The notes: generated by a model from the letters alone, not told the origin. DNA of 17,949 nucleotides from HRBIN29 sp034431815 (GCA_034431815.1 DAOUCS010000035.1:1-17949), one strand, 5' to 3'; positions 1 to 6,827 are shown, counted from the first letter of the stretch. Program-made: numbers and translations.

Positions 1-1085
1 GGGAGCGGGCGCGGAAATCGAAGCTCGCACTTGCTCTGGGGCGGGGCGTCGCCGGCACGCCGGTGGTCGCCGACCTGGCGAAGATGCCCCACCTGCTCAT
101 CGCAGGGGCCACCGGCAGCGGCAAGAGCGTCTGTATGAACGCCATCATCACCTGCCTGATGATGAACGCCACGCCGGACGAGGTGCGCTTCGTGATGATC
201 GACCCGAAGCGGGTCGAGCTCACGGCGTACCGCGGCATTCCGCATCTCGCCTTCAGCGAGGTCATCGTCGACGTGGACAAGGTCGTCGGCGTCCTCCAGG
301 CCGTCGTTTCCGAAATGGAGGCTCGCTACAAGAAGTTCGCCGAGATGGCCGTCCGCAATATCGAGGGGTACAACCGCCATCCCCGCGTGCTGCGGAAGCT
401 GCCGTACTGGGTCGTCATCATCGACGAGCTGGCCGACCTCATGATGGCCGCCCCCTTCGAAGTCGAGAAGCTTCTCTGCCGGCTGGCGCAACTGGCTCGT
501 GCCACGGGCATCCACCTCGTCGTGGCCACACAGCGGCCCTCGGTGGACGTGGTCACGGGGCTCATCAAGGCGAACTTCCCCACCCGCATCGCCTTTGCCG
601 TCACTTCGCAAACCGACTCGCGCACCATCCTCGACATGGGCGGCGCCGAAAAGCTCCTCGGCCGGGGCGACATGCTCTACCTGCCCACCGACGCCGCGAA
701 GCCAATCCGCATCCAGGGCGTTTACGTTTCCGATGCCGAGATCGAGCGGGTGGTGCAGTTCTGGAAAGACGAGAGGTTCGCCGGGCTCGCCCCCGAGCGC
801 GCCGACGCCCTCTTGGAGCAGGCTCTGGTAGCGCGCAACGGCGGCGACGACGAACTGGGTATCTCGCCGGACGACCCGCTCCTCGCCCGAGCGCGAACGC
901 TGGCAATGAGCCACCGGCGCATCTCCCCATCGATGCTCCAGCGCCGGCTCGGCATCGGCTACATGAAGGCGGCGAAGCTCATCGAGGCGCTCGAAGCCGA
1001 GGGGATCGTGGGGCCGCGGGAAGAAGGGGAATCCCGCCGCGTGCTCGTCCGCGAGGCCACCGACGAGGACGAGCCGTGGAGCTGA
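1..1085 (+). CDS. ftsK: DNA translocase FtsK/SpoIIIE, C-terminal part (5' end outside window)
   Basis: This is an ATP-driven DNA pump that clears chromosome ends from the division septum. The reading frame is already open at base 3, so the real start lies upstream and the GTG at 63 is an internal Val codon. Numbering from base 3, the Walker A motif GATGSGKS is at residues 35-42, followed by the family motif MIDPKRVELT and the Walker B motif VVIIDELADL near residues 137-146. The segment ATQRPSVDVVTG is also typical. The last ~65 residues form the gamma winged-helix domain, containing SMLQRRLGIGYMKAAKLIE, which in known FtsK proteins reads polar KOPS-type sequences. The N-terminal membrane domain and linker are not in the window. 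The stop is followed 7 bases later by the carboxyltransferase gene. Identification is firm. Whether the full protein is membrane-anchored cannot be seen here. Confidence 0.95.
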   Translation, partial: ERARKSKLALALGRGVAGTPVVADLAKMPHLLIAGATGSGKSVCMNAIITCLMMNATPDEVRFVMIDPKRVELTAYRGIPHLAFSEVIVDVDKVVGVLQAVVSEMEARYKKFAEMAVRNIEGYNRHPRVLRKLPYWVVIIDELADLMMAAPFEVEKLLCRLAQLARATGIHLVVATQRPSVDVVTGLIKANFPTRIAFAVTSQTDSRTILDMGGAEKLLGRGDMLYLPTDAAKPIRIQGVYVSDAEIERVVQFWKDERFAGLAPERADALLEQALVARNGGDDELGISPDDPLLARARTLAMSHRRISPSMLQRRLGIGYMKAAKLIEALEAEGIVGPREEGESRRVLVREATDEDEPWS

Positions 1086-1091
1086 TAGACT
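1086..1091 (+). promoter_or_regulatory. Candidate -10 box TAGACT ahead of the carboxyltransferase gene
   Basis: TAGACT begins one base after the ftsK stop codon. It sits 7 nt before a GTG codon at 1099 and only 1 nt before the ATG at 1093. The 7-nt gap to GTG is the same as at glpK and DUF3090. No clear -35 element and no Shine-Dalgarno is visible. If this promoter is used, transcription would start at or next to GTG 1099, giving a leaderless message. Confidence 0.4.
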
Positions 1092-1092
1092 G

Positions 1093-2892
1093 ATGCCCGT
1101 GAAGCCGTTCCGAGGATTGCTCCGGCGGCAGCCGGGCGAGCGGGCGCCCGAGGCCGAGCCGGAGCGCTGTCTCTCGTGCCAGGCTGACCTGCGCAATTCG
1201 CGGCTGTACGCGCAGTACAAGGTTTGCCACGCCTGCGGGTTCCACTACCACCTCACCGCCCGCGAGCGGATCGCGCTCCTCGCCGACCCGGGTACGTTCG
1301 AACCGCATGACGAGGACGTCTCCGCGCTCGACCCGCTCGACTTCGCCCTCCGCCGGCCGTACCGCAGCCGCATCATCGAGGCGCAGCGGCGGACGGGTCT
1401 GGTCGAGGCGGCTCTCACGGGCACGGCGGCGATGTTCGGCCGGGAAGTCGTGCTGGCAGCGATCGACTTCGGCTTTCTGGGCGGTTCCATCGGCGTTGCG
1501 GCTGGCGAGCGGCTGGCCAGGGCCTTCGAACGGGCTGCCCGGAGGCGAGCGCCCTTGGTCATCGTGTACTCCTCGGCAGGCACGCGTATGCAGGAGGGGC
1601 TCCTGGCACTCATGCAGGTGCCGCGGGTGGCATCCGCTGCGCGCGCCCTCGCGCAGGCACGGGTCCCGCACGTCGCGGTGCTCACTGACCCTACCACGGG
1701 TCTCGCCTACGTTGGGCTGGCCAATCTCGCCGATTATCTCATCGCCGAACCGAACGCAGTGCTCGGCTACGCTGCGCTCCGCGTTGTGCAGGCTGCCGAA
1801 CACGAAGGGCTCCCCGAGGGGGCACACACATCGGCGTCGCACGCCGCTGCCGGCCTCGTGGACGCGGTGATACCCAGGCCCGACCTTCGGGACGGGCTCG
1901 GGCTCGTGCTCGACGTCATCATGAACAGCTACCGGCTCTCGCCGGCACGGGAAGCGCGGGTCCGGGAATCGGGGCACACCTACCGGGCTGCCTGGGAGCA
2001 GGTGCAGCTCTCGCGGCACGAGGGCCGACCCACTGCCGCCGAGTTCGCGCTGGGCGCTGTTTCGCCCTTCGTCGAACTCCGAGGCGACCGCTGCGGGACG
2101 GATGACGACTCGGTCGTTGCGGGCGTCGGGTCGCTCGCCGGCCAATCGGTGGTCGTCATCGCCCACAACCGCCGGAGCAAGTCCGGTCAATCCTGGGTGC
2201 GCGCGGCGGGCCTGCGCAAGGCGAGGCGTGCCATTGCGCTGGCGAACAGGTTCGAGCTGCCGCTCCTCGCGTTCATCGACTCGCCGGGGTTCGAGCCGAC
2301 GCTCGAGAACGAGGAGGCCGGGCTCGGCGCGGCGGCTACGGCGGTCGTGCGCGAGCTGCTGGAGGCGAAGGTGCCGACCCTCGCCGTCATCACTGGCGAA
2401 GGCGGCTCCGAAGCAGCGATGACCTTCGCCATCGCCGACCGGGTGCTCATGCTCGATAACGCCGTCTTCGAAGTTATCCGGCCGGAGGACGCAGCGAGCA
2501 TCCTCGCCGGCCGGCCGGCGGCTGCGCAGGACGCGCGCGAGGTGGCCGAACGCCTGCGCCTTACCTCCCACGACTGCCTCCGCCTTCGGGTCGTCGATGC
2601 GACGGTCCCGGAGCCGGCCGACGGTGCCCACGCGCACCGCGACGAGGCGATACGCCTGCTGCGCCGCGCTCTCGTCAGCCACTTGGTCGACGTGCAGCGC
2701 CAGCGGACGGGGCGGCGCCTGAAGCGCCGCTGGAAGCGGTACCGCGAACTCGGACCGGTGCACACGTCGGTCCGCGGGAAGCTCGAGCGGCGCCTGGCGC
2801 ATGTCGGAGAGCGTCTGGCAGAGCTGCGCATGCGGGTCCGCCGGCGCGGCCAGCGCTTCCCGAACGAGGATGTGCCCGGCATTCCCCTTTAG
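1093..2892 (+). CDS. accDA: Fused acetyl-CoA carboxylase carboxyltransferase (AccD-AccA), diverged active site
   Basis: The carboxyltransferase half of acetyl-CoA carboxylase moves CO2 from carboxybiotin to acetyl-CoA, the first step of fatty-acid synthesis. Here both subunits are one 599-residue chain. AccD part: a four-Cys zinc ribbon (C26, C29, C45, C48) and a crotonase-like fold to ~285, with FLGGSIG at 128-134 and RMQE at 165-168. AccA part from ~299: WEQVQLSRHEGRP, ELRGDR, FIDSPGF, GEGGS at 435-439 and VPEP at 505-508. The AccA N-terminal helical region is missing. Several normally invariant positions differ: AccD MGGV is TGLA (202-205), GFAGPR is GYAALR (225-230), and AccA GEGGSGGA is GEGGSEAA. 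The C-terminus is Arg-rich. It may therefore be a specialised or degenerate paralogue. ATG 1093 is the conventional start; GTG 1099 fits the upstream -10 box better. Confidence 0.88.
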   Translation: MPVKPFRGLLRRQPGERAPEAEPERCLSCQADLRNSRLYAQYKVCHACGFHYHLTARERIALLADPGTFEPHDEDVSALDPLDFALRRPYRSRIIEAQRRTGLVEAALTGTAAMFGREVVLAAIDFGFLGGSIGVAAGERLARAFERAARRRAPLVIVYSSAGTRMQEGLLALMQVPRVASAARALAQARVPHVAVLTDPTTGLAYVGLANLADYLIAEPNAVLGYAALRVVQAAEHEGLPEGAHTSASHAAAGLVDAVIPRPDLRDGLGLVLDVIMNSYRLSPAREARVRESGHTYRAAWEQVQLSRHEGRPTAAEFALGAVSPFVELRGDRCGTDDDSVVAGVGSLAGQSVVVIAHNRRSKSGQSWVRAAGLRKARRAIALANRFELPLLAFIDSPGFEPTLENEEAGLGAAATAVVRELLEAKVPTLAVITGEGGSEAAMTFAIADRVLMLDNAVFEVIRPEDAASILAGRPAAAQDAREVAERLRLTSHDCLRLRVVDATVPEPADGAHAHRDEAIRLLRRALVSHLVDVQRQRTGRRLKRRWKRYRELGPVHTSVRGKLERRLAHVGERLAELRMRVRRRGQRFPNEDVPGIPL

Positions 2893-2910
2893 GGAACGAC
2901 CGGTCGACCT

Positions 2911-2917
2911 GAGGAGG
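2911..2917 (+). promoter_or_regulatory. Strong Shine-Dalgarno (GAGGAGG) pointing to an ATC start codon
   Basis: GAGGAGG lies 5 nt before an in-frame ATC at 2923-2925. It lies more than 30 nt before the first conventional in-frame start, GTG at 2950. This spacing is ideal for ATC and useless for GTG, so the permease probably begins at 2923 and gains nine residues. Confidence 0.55.
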
Positions 2918-2949
2918 CCGCCATCGCGCCGGCGGTAGCGGTCGGCCTC

Positions 2950-3753
2950 GTGGCCCTGGGGGCTGCCGTGGGCGCGGCGGGAACGCTTGTCGGCGCCGGG
3001 GGCGGCTTCCTCCTCGTCCCGGCGCTGCTGCTGCTCGAACCCCACGAATCGCCAGCGTCCATCACAGCCACTTCGCTGCTCGTCGTGTGGGCGAATGCGA
3101 CGTCCGGGAGTTTGGCGTACGCCCGCCAGCGGAGGATCGACTACCGGTCCGGGCTCATCTTCGCGTCCGCCACACTGCCGGGGGCGGTCGCCGGCGCGCT
3201 GGCGGTGGGATGGGTGCCGCGGCGCGCGTTCGACCTGCTGTTCGGCTCCCTGCTGCTCGCCGTCGGCGGGTGGCTCGCCGTTCGGCGGTGGAGCGAAGGC
3301 ATCCGCGAGCCGCCACGAGGCCGCTGGGTGATGGTCCGCCAGCTTCGCGACCGGGAAGGAAATGTCTTCCGCTACGGCTATCCCCTGTGGCGGAGTGTCG
3401 GCATCAGCGCTGGCGTCGGCTTTCTGAGCAGCCTGTTGGGAATCGGCGGCGGGATCATCCACGTCCCCGCGATGGTGGTGGCGCTGCACTTTCCCGTTCA
3501 CGTCGCCGCCGCCACGTCGCATTTCGTCCTGGCCTCTGCGGCGGGAGAGGCGACGCTCGTCCACGCCGCCCGCGGAGTTCTCGGTTGGAACGAAACGCTT
3601 GCACGGAGCGCGCTGCTAGCTGCCGGAGCCGTCCCCGGGGCCCAGGCCGGCGCGCTCCTCGCCCGGCGGGCCCCTGGGCCGGCGATCATGCGGGGGCTCG
3701 CCCTGGGGCTGGTGATCGTTGGCGTCCGCTTGCTCATGCTCGGCGCGGGCTGA
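2950..3753 (+). CDS. TSUP (TauE/SafE/DUF81) family membrane permease
   Basis: This is an integral membrane protein of the TSUP family, whose members move sulfonates, sulfite, sulfoacetate or related anions; the substrate here cannot be told. The family's internal duplication is visible: GAGGGFLLVP near residues 15-24 and GIGGGIIHVP near 164-173, each at the start of a half made of several Ala/Gly/Leu/Val-rich membrane spans. A hydrophilic loop (about 111-145, rich in Arg and Glu) separates the halves. At 267 residues it is a normal length. Coordinates use the conventional GTG at 2950, but the only good ribosome site points to ATC 2923, which would extend the first span by nine hydrophobic residues. 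It follows accDA by 57 bases and converges on the MarR gene with 8 bases between their stops. Confidence 0.85.
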   Translation: MALGAAVGAAGTLVGAGGGFLLVPALLLLEPHESPASITATSLLVVWANATSGSLAYARQRRIDYRSGLIFASATLPGAVAGALAVGWVPRRAFDLLFGSLLLAVGGWLAVRRWSEGIREPPRGRWVMVRQLRDREGNVFRYGYPLWRSVGISAGVGFLSSLLGIGGGIIHVPAMVVALHFPVHVAAATSHFVLASAAGEATLVHAARGVLGWNETLARSALLAAGAVPGAQAGALLARRAPGPAIMRGLALGLVIVGVRLLMLGAG

Positions 3754-3761
3754 AGCCCGGC

Positions 3762-4235
3762 CTACGCCTCGCGGCTTTCGGCGGCTTTCTTCGCCTGGCG
3801 ACGCCTGCCGGCCTGCACGAAGCGTTCGAAGGCACGGGCGATGGCTGCTGCCTCCTCATCGGAAAGGTCAGCGATGAGCTCGGCCACATACCGCCGGATG
3901 GCGGGCCTGAGCGAGGTGACGGCTTCCCGGCCGGCGGGCTCGAGGAAGATGCGAATGCCCCGCCGGTCATCGGGGGAGATTTCCCGGCGGATAAAACCCC
4001 TCCGTTCGAGCCGGTCGAGGAGTGCCGAGATGGACGGGCGGGTGACGTACATGGCATCGGCGAGCTCGGCGTTCGACATCCCCTCCCGCTCGTACAGGTG
4101 GAAGAGCAGCCGAAGCTGGGTAACGGTCAAGCCCTGGCCGTCCCAGATGGCCAACCGCACAGGGTCGAGGAGGGCGCTCGCCCGAAAGAACCAGGTGATG
4201 AGGTCTTCGCGCGCGGGGGAGCTCTCAGCCGTCAT
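3762..4235 (-). CDS. MarR-family transcriptional regulator
   Basis: This is a 157-residue winged-helix regulator of MarR type, normally a DNA-binding dimer released by a small ligand. The core is plain to see: LTVTQLRLLFHL (36-47), the helix-turn-helix MSNAELADAMYVTRPSISALLDRL split at about 53-76, and the wing with ISPDDRRGIRIFL (86-98). The DDRRG wing motif is typical of the family. Helices on either side would form the dimer interface; the C-terminus is Lys/Arg-rich. The start ATG is 19 nt after the stop of the LLM oxidoreductase gene, preceded by AGGA in GCAGGAAAACC, so the two are probably one transcript, and the regulator may control that oxidoreductase. The ligand is unknown. Confidence 0.9.
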   Translation of the reverse strand: MTAESSPAREDLITWFFRASALLDPVRLAIWDGQGLTVTQLRLLFHLYEREGMSNAELADAMYVTRPSISALLDRLERRGFIRREISPDDRRGIRIFLEPAGREAVTSLRPAIRRYVAELIADLSDEEAAAIARAFERFVQAGRRRQAKKAAESREA

Positions 4236-4254
4236 CGGTTTTCCTGCTGTGCAG

Positions 4255-5280
4255 TCAGCCCCTCTGGAGGTCGCGAATGATCGCTTTCGCGGCCTCTTCG
4301 TCCTCGGGACTGCGGATCGGGATGCCGAAGCCTACACGGTCACATACGCCCTCATACCGCGCGCGGATGGCATCTGCAACCTTGTCGTACGGGGCCACGA
4401 CGGCGAACTCCTGGACCATATCGTCGGTGATGAGCTTCGGCATCTCTTGCCATTTGCCCTGCAGGCTCATTTCGTGGAGGCGGGCAGTCACATCGCCCCA
4501 GCCGTGGGCATCGAAGACAGCCTGGTAGGTTCGGGTCGAACCGTAGAAGCTTATCTGACGCTTCACGTCCTCGACCGCCCGCTCGACATCGCTCCACGTC
4601 TTTCCGGTCGCCAGGAACCCGCCGCCGCAGACCTCGAACTGGTCGCGGCTGCGCCCGCTCTTGGCGAGGCCCTTCATCACCGCCGGCAGGATGACCTCCT
4701 TCGTGTACTTCATGGTGTTGAAGCCGTGGAGCTTGATGCCGTCGCATACCTCGCCGGCGACACGAGCGTTGTGCTCGTTGACAGCGGCGATGTGAACCGG
4801 GATGTGCGGATGCTCGATCGGCCCGGGGTTGAAGTTGGGCGTCATGAGCGTGAAGGTGTAATGCTCGCCGACGAAGTTCAGCGGCTCGCCGGTCTGGAAA
4901 GTGCGCCAGATGGCGCGGAGGGCGAGGACGTACTCGCGGATCCGCGGCGCGGGAGGCGACCACTTTACGCTGAAGCGGCGCTCGTTGTGCCCTTTCACCT
5001 GCGTCCCTAAACCGAGGATGAGGCGGCCCTTGCTGAACCGCTGGAGGTCCCAGGCCATCATGGCCGTCACCATCGGGCTGCGCGGGAACGCGATCGCCAC
5101 GGCTGTGCCGATTTGGATGCGCTCGGTGTGTTCGGCAGCGAGCACGAGCGGCAGGAAGGCATCGTGCGCCGTTTCGGCCACGTTGATGCCGTCGTAGCCG
5201 AGCTCCTCCGCGCGCTTCGCCTGGGCCGGAACCTCCTCCAGCCGAGCCGAATAGATGCCGGTATCGACCTTGAAGCTCAT
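4255..5280 (-). CDS. LLM-class flavin/F420-dependent oxidoreductase
   Basis: A 341-residue protein of the bacterial luciferase-like superfamily (single TIM barrel). Recognisable segments are AKRAEELGYDGINVAET (21-37), IGTAVAIAFPRSP (57-69) and GRLILGLGTQVKGH (85-98). These resemble actinobacterial F420-dependent members, so reduced F420 is the likelier cofactor, though FMN cannot be excluded from sequence. The substrate is unknown. The frame stays open upstream to 5619, but ATG 5280 is preceded by AAGGGA at a suitable distance and gives the usual family N-terminus, so I chose it. A MarR gene follows 19 nt downstream. The divergent promoter region is shared with the first small zinc-finger gene. 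Confidence 0.9.
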   Translation of the reverse strand: MSFKVDTGIYSARLEEVPAQAKRAEELGYDGINVAETAHDAFLPLVLAAEHTERIQIGTAVAIAFPRSPMVTAMMAWDLQRFSKGRLILGLGTQVKGHNERRFSVKWSPPAPRIREYVLALRAIWRTFQTGEPLNFVGEHYTFTLMTPNFNPGPIEHPHIPVHIAAVNEHNARVAGEVCDGIKLHGFNTMKYTKEVILPAVMKGLAKSGRSRDQFEVCGGGFLATGKTWSDVERAVEDVKRQISFYGSTRTYQAVFDAHGWGDVTARLHEMSLQGKWQEMPKLITDDMVQEFAVVAPYDKVADAIRARYEGVCDRVGFGIPIRSPEDEEAAKAIIRDLQRG

Positions 5281-5467
5281 CGTTCGTTCCCTTCGAAACA
5301 ACGTCCGGCCGGATTCTTGCAGGGCTGCGGGGGTTCGGCAAGCCGCATTCGGGGGTACGGAGTCGGCATCCTGCGGGTCAACCCCCACTGTGCCGGCCGA
5401 CATGGCAGCCGAAGATGGAAGTAACGGGACTGCCCCGCCAGGGCCAGCCCCGCCGGGGAGGATAGCC
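5281..5467. other. Divergent intergenic region (187 bp)
   Basis: This gap lies between the oxidoreductase gene (-) and the first small CxxC gene (+) and must hold both promoters if they are separately transcribed. I see no convincing -35/-10 pair. Near the + gene there is a short CCCC-gcc-GGGG hairpin (5448-5458) whose right arm is the start of the GGGGAGG ribosome site. No tRNA, repeat array or riboswitch-like structure is evident by eye. Confidence 0.6.
5455..5461 (+). promoter_or_regulatory. Shine-Dalgarno GGGGAGG for small protein A
   Basis: GGGGAGG is 6 nt upstream of ATG 5468 and sets the start. The first four G residues can pair with CCCC at 5448-5451 through a three-base loop, so part of the site could be hidden in a short hairpin. 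Confidence 0.6.
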
Positions 5468-5674
5468 ATGGAACGAACGAACCCGCATATCCGGATCTGC
5501 AAACGGTGCAAGCTGCCGTACGACTGGCGGCGCTCGCCGAGCGCCTGCATGAAGATGACGTACTGCGGGTCGCTGTGTGAACGGGCGGACCTCGGCTTCA
5601 CAATCGAGGGCCTGGTCAACGACGTCGTTTTCTTGCCCCGTTCGGCGGTCTTGAAGCGCTTGCTGGCGGCCTAA
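5468..5674 (+). CDS. Small YacG-like zinc-finger protein A (68 aa)
   Basis: A small protein with four paired cysteines, C11-x2-C14 and C33-x3-C37, followed by ERADLGF (38-44). The layout CxxC-x18-CxxxC-x3-DLG recalls YacG, a zinc-binding gyrase inhibitor whose second Cys pair is followed by a DLGxW segment. Here the aromatic is directly DLGF, the spacing is wider, and the YDWR and KMTYC blocks are not YacG signatures as I know them. It is therefore at most a distant relative. An additional Cys is at 27. The start ATG has a GGGGAGG site 6 nt upstream. A paralogue lies 74 nt downstream with 28 of 39 identical residues across the Cys core (28 counted by eye). Function is unknown; nucleic-acid or RNA polymerase/topoisomerase binding is only a guess. 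Confidence 0.75.
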   Translation: MERTNPHIRICKRCKLPYDWRRSPSACMKMTYCGSLCERADLGFTIEGLVNDVVFLPRSAVLKRLLAA

Positions 5675-5708
5675 GCCGCGCCCATTCGCCTGTGCCGAAA
5701 GGATGTTC

Positions 5709-5714
5709 TACGCT
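5709..5714 (+). promoter_or_regulatory. Candidate -10 box TACGCT for small protein B
   Basis: TACGCT is identical to the -10-like box upstream of the phosphofructokinase gene (13514-13519). A start site about 7 nt downstream would put the hairpin at 5719-5738 at the very 5' end of the transcript. No clear -35 is visible. Confidence 0.3.
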
Positions 5715-5718
5715 GGAA

Positions 5719-5738
5719 CCAGGGGCGGTTCCCCCTGG
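5719..5738 (+). promoter_or_regulatory. Leader hairpin overlapping the Shine-Dalgarno of small protein B
   Basis: CCAGGGG (5719-5725) pairs with CCCCTGG (5732-5738) across a six-base loop. The last two G residues are the first two of GGAGG (5737-5741), the ribosome site 7 nt before GTG 5749. An overlapping GGAACC/GGTTCC inverted repeat (5715-5720 and 5727-5732) would be mutually exclusive with it. Folding could modulate translation, but GC-rich DNA gives such stems by chance. Confidence 0.35.
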
Positions 5739-5748
5739 AGGTTCGCGA

Positions 5749-5958
5749 GTGACCACCACCCCGACGGAACTCGGCAACATCAAGCGCTGCCGGCGCTGCG
5801 GTCAGCGGTACGACTGGCGGAAATCGCCCAGCTCGACGCTGAAGATGACGTACTGCAGCTCGCTGTGCGAACGAGCCGACCTTGGCTTCACGCTGGAGGC
5901 GCTGCTCAAGTTCGAGCCGAAGGGAGCGCGCGAGGAAGCGCCGGCGGCCGCGGAGTAG
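5749..5958 (+). CDS. Small YacG-like zinc-finger protein B (69 aa), paralogue of A
   Basis: The second of two adjacent related small proteins. Cysteines C14-x2-C17 and C36-x3-C40 keep exactly the spacing of protein A, and ERADLGF follows at 41-47. Shared blocks are YDWR, SPS, KMTYC and SLCERADLGFT. The extra Cys of copy A (C27) is Thr here, and the tail differs: charged and Ala-rich, ending in EEAPAAAE, whereas A ends in a hydrophobic/basic stretch. The frame is open from ATG 5692, but GTG 5749 has GGAGG 7 nt upstream and aligns with the start of copy A, so I chose it. The stop is 3 nt from the convergent stop of the sulfurtransferase gene. Function is unknown; a treble-clef or zinc-knuckle fold like YacG is inferred. 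Confidence 0.72.
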   Translation: MTTTPTELGNIKRCRRCGQRYDWRKSPSSTLKMTYCSSLCERADLGFTLEALLKFEPKGAREEAPAAAE

Positions 5959-5961
5959 CTT

Positions 5962-6795
5962 CTACAGCTCCAGCGGCGTGTCGTCCCGGTTCGCCCAGTC
6001 CCGCATCGATCCGTCGTAGACCCTGACGTGCTCGTACCCGAGCAGCTCGAGCACGAAGGCTGCGTGGGCGGCGCGGATGCCCCCCTGGCAGTAGGTGATG
6101 ACCGGAGCATCGCGCGGGACTCCCGCCTCGTCCAACAGCCGTCGGAGTTCGTCGGCAGGGAGGAACACCCGCCGGTCGTCCCGGCTCACGAACCGGATCC
6201 ACTCGAGGTGGCGCGCACCCGGAACATGCCCGCGGCGCTTGTTTCCGCGGTCGTTGCGGCCATCCCACTCCTCGTCGGCGCGCGCATCGAGAACGCACCA
6301 CGCCGGATCCGAATAGTGCCGGAGGAGGAACTCGGCATCGGCGATCACATCGGGGTTCGGACGTGCGGTGAAGGTCCGAGGCGAAGGCCGCGAGGCATGG
6401 AACGTGATCGGCCGCCCTTCGGTGAGCCAGCGGTGCCAGCCCCCATTCAGCACTTTCGCCTTCGTGTGCCCGTAGTACTTGAGCACCCACCACAGCCGAG
6501 CGGCCAGGAGGCTGTTGTTGTCGTCGTACGCGACGACGAGGGTGTCGTTGTCAATGCCGAGCGAGCCCATCAGCTGCGCGAACGGTTCCGGCGGCATCAC
6601 GAAGGTCCCGAACTCTTCGCCGGGCGGAGGCGGCTCCTTGATGTAGTAGTGAACAGGCAAGTGCACAGCCCCGGGGATGTGAGCGCGGCGGTACGCTTCG
6701 AGCCGCGCACAATCGACGATGCGGACTCCCGGATCGTCCAGGTGTTGCTGTAGCCAATCGGGCTCGGCCAAGAGCACGGGGCGGGCGTACTCCAT
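5962..6795 (-). CDS. sseA: Thiosulfate/3-mercaptopyruvate-type sulfurtransferase (two rhodanese domains)
   Basis: A 277-residue tandem-rhodanese protein that would transfer sulfane sulfur from thiosulfate or 3-mercaptopyruvate to an acceptor. The N-terminal rhodanese domain (about 5-135) contains VRIVDCARLEAYRRAHIPGA and VVAYDD, with Asp rather than Cys at the catalytic position, as expected for the inactive half. The C-terminal domain (about 150-277) has the active loop CQGGIRA with the catalytic Cys at 236. That loop differs from the CRKGVTA and CGSGVTA loops of classic TST and MST enzymes, so substrate choice is uncertain. The start ATG has GGAGG 7 nt upstream. It is the last gene of the minus-strand run and begins 32 nt after the S9 peptidase stop. 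The symbol is by family only. Confidence 0.88.
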   Translation of the reverse strand: MEYARPVLLAEPDWLQQHLDDPGVRIVDCARLEAYRRAHIPGAVHLPVHYYIKEPPPPGEEFGTFVMPPEPFAQLMGSLGIDNDTLVVAYDDNNSLLAARLWWVLKYYGHTKAKVLNGGWHRWLTEGRPITFHASRPSPRTFTARPNPDVIADAEFLLRHYSDPAWCVLDARADEEWDGRNDRGNKRRGHVPGARHLEWIRFVSRDDRRVFLPADELRRLLDEAGVPRDAPVITYCQGGIRAAHAAFVLELLGYEHVRVYDGSMRDWANRDDTPLEL

Positions 6796-6827
6796 GCGGC
6801 AGCCTCCGCCGTAGTCTCGGGCGCACG

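Noticed and set aside
2882..2896. TTCCC-cttta-GGGAA inverted repeat across the accDA stop codon
   Set aside because: Only 5 bp and with no T-run after it, so not a convincing terminator. The overlapping GACCGGTC/GGTCGACC palindromes just beyond are also too short to call.
979..3564. Very long open frame (861 codons) on the minus strand opposite accDA and the permease
   Set aside because: It has no recognisable domain, is low-complexity in Arg/Pro/Gly/His, and lies antisense to two well-supported genes. Long antisense frames are expected in GC-rich DNA.
3746..3759. CGGGC-tgaa-GCCCG hairpin at the convergent end of the permease and MarR genes
   Set aside because: A 5-bp stem with no U-tract on either side. 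It could help termination for both genes but is not separable from chance.
3841..5010. 389-codon plus-strand frame opposite MarR and the LLM oxidoreductase
   Set aside because: It is antisense to two recognised genes and shows only shadow composition.
5281..5619. Upstream extension of the LLM oxidoreductase to a 454-residue protein
   Set aside because: The added residues have no family match, cross the coding region of small protein A on the other strand, and ATG 5280 has a suitable ribosome site.
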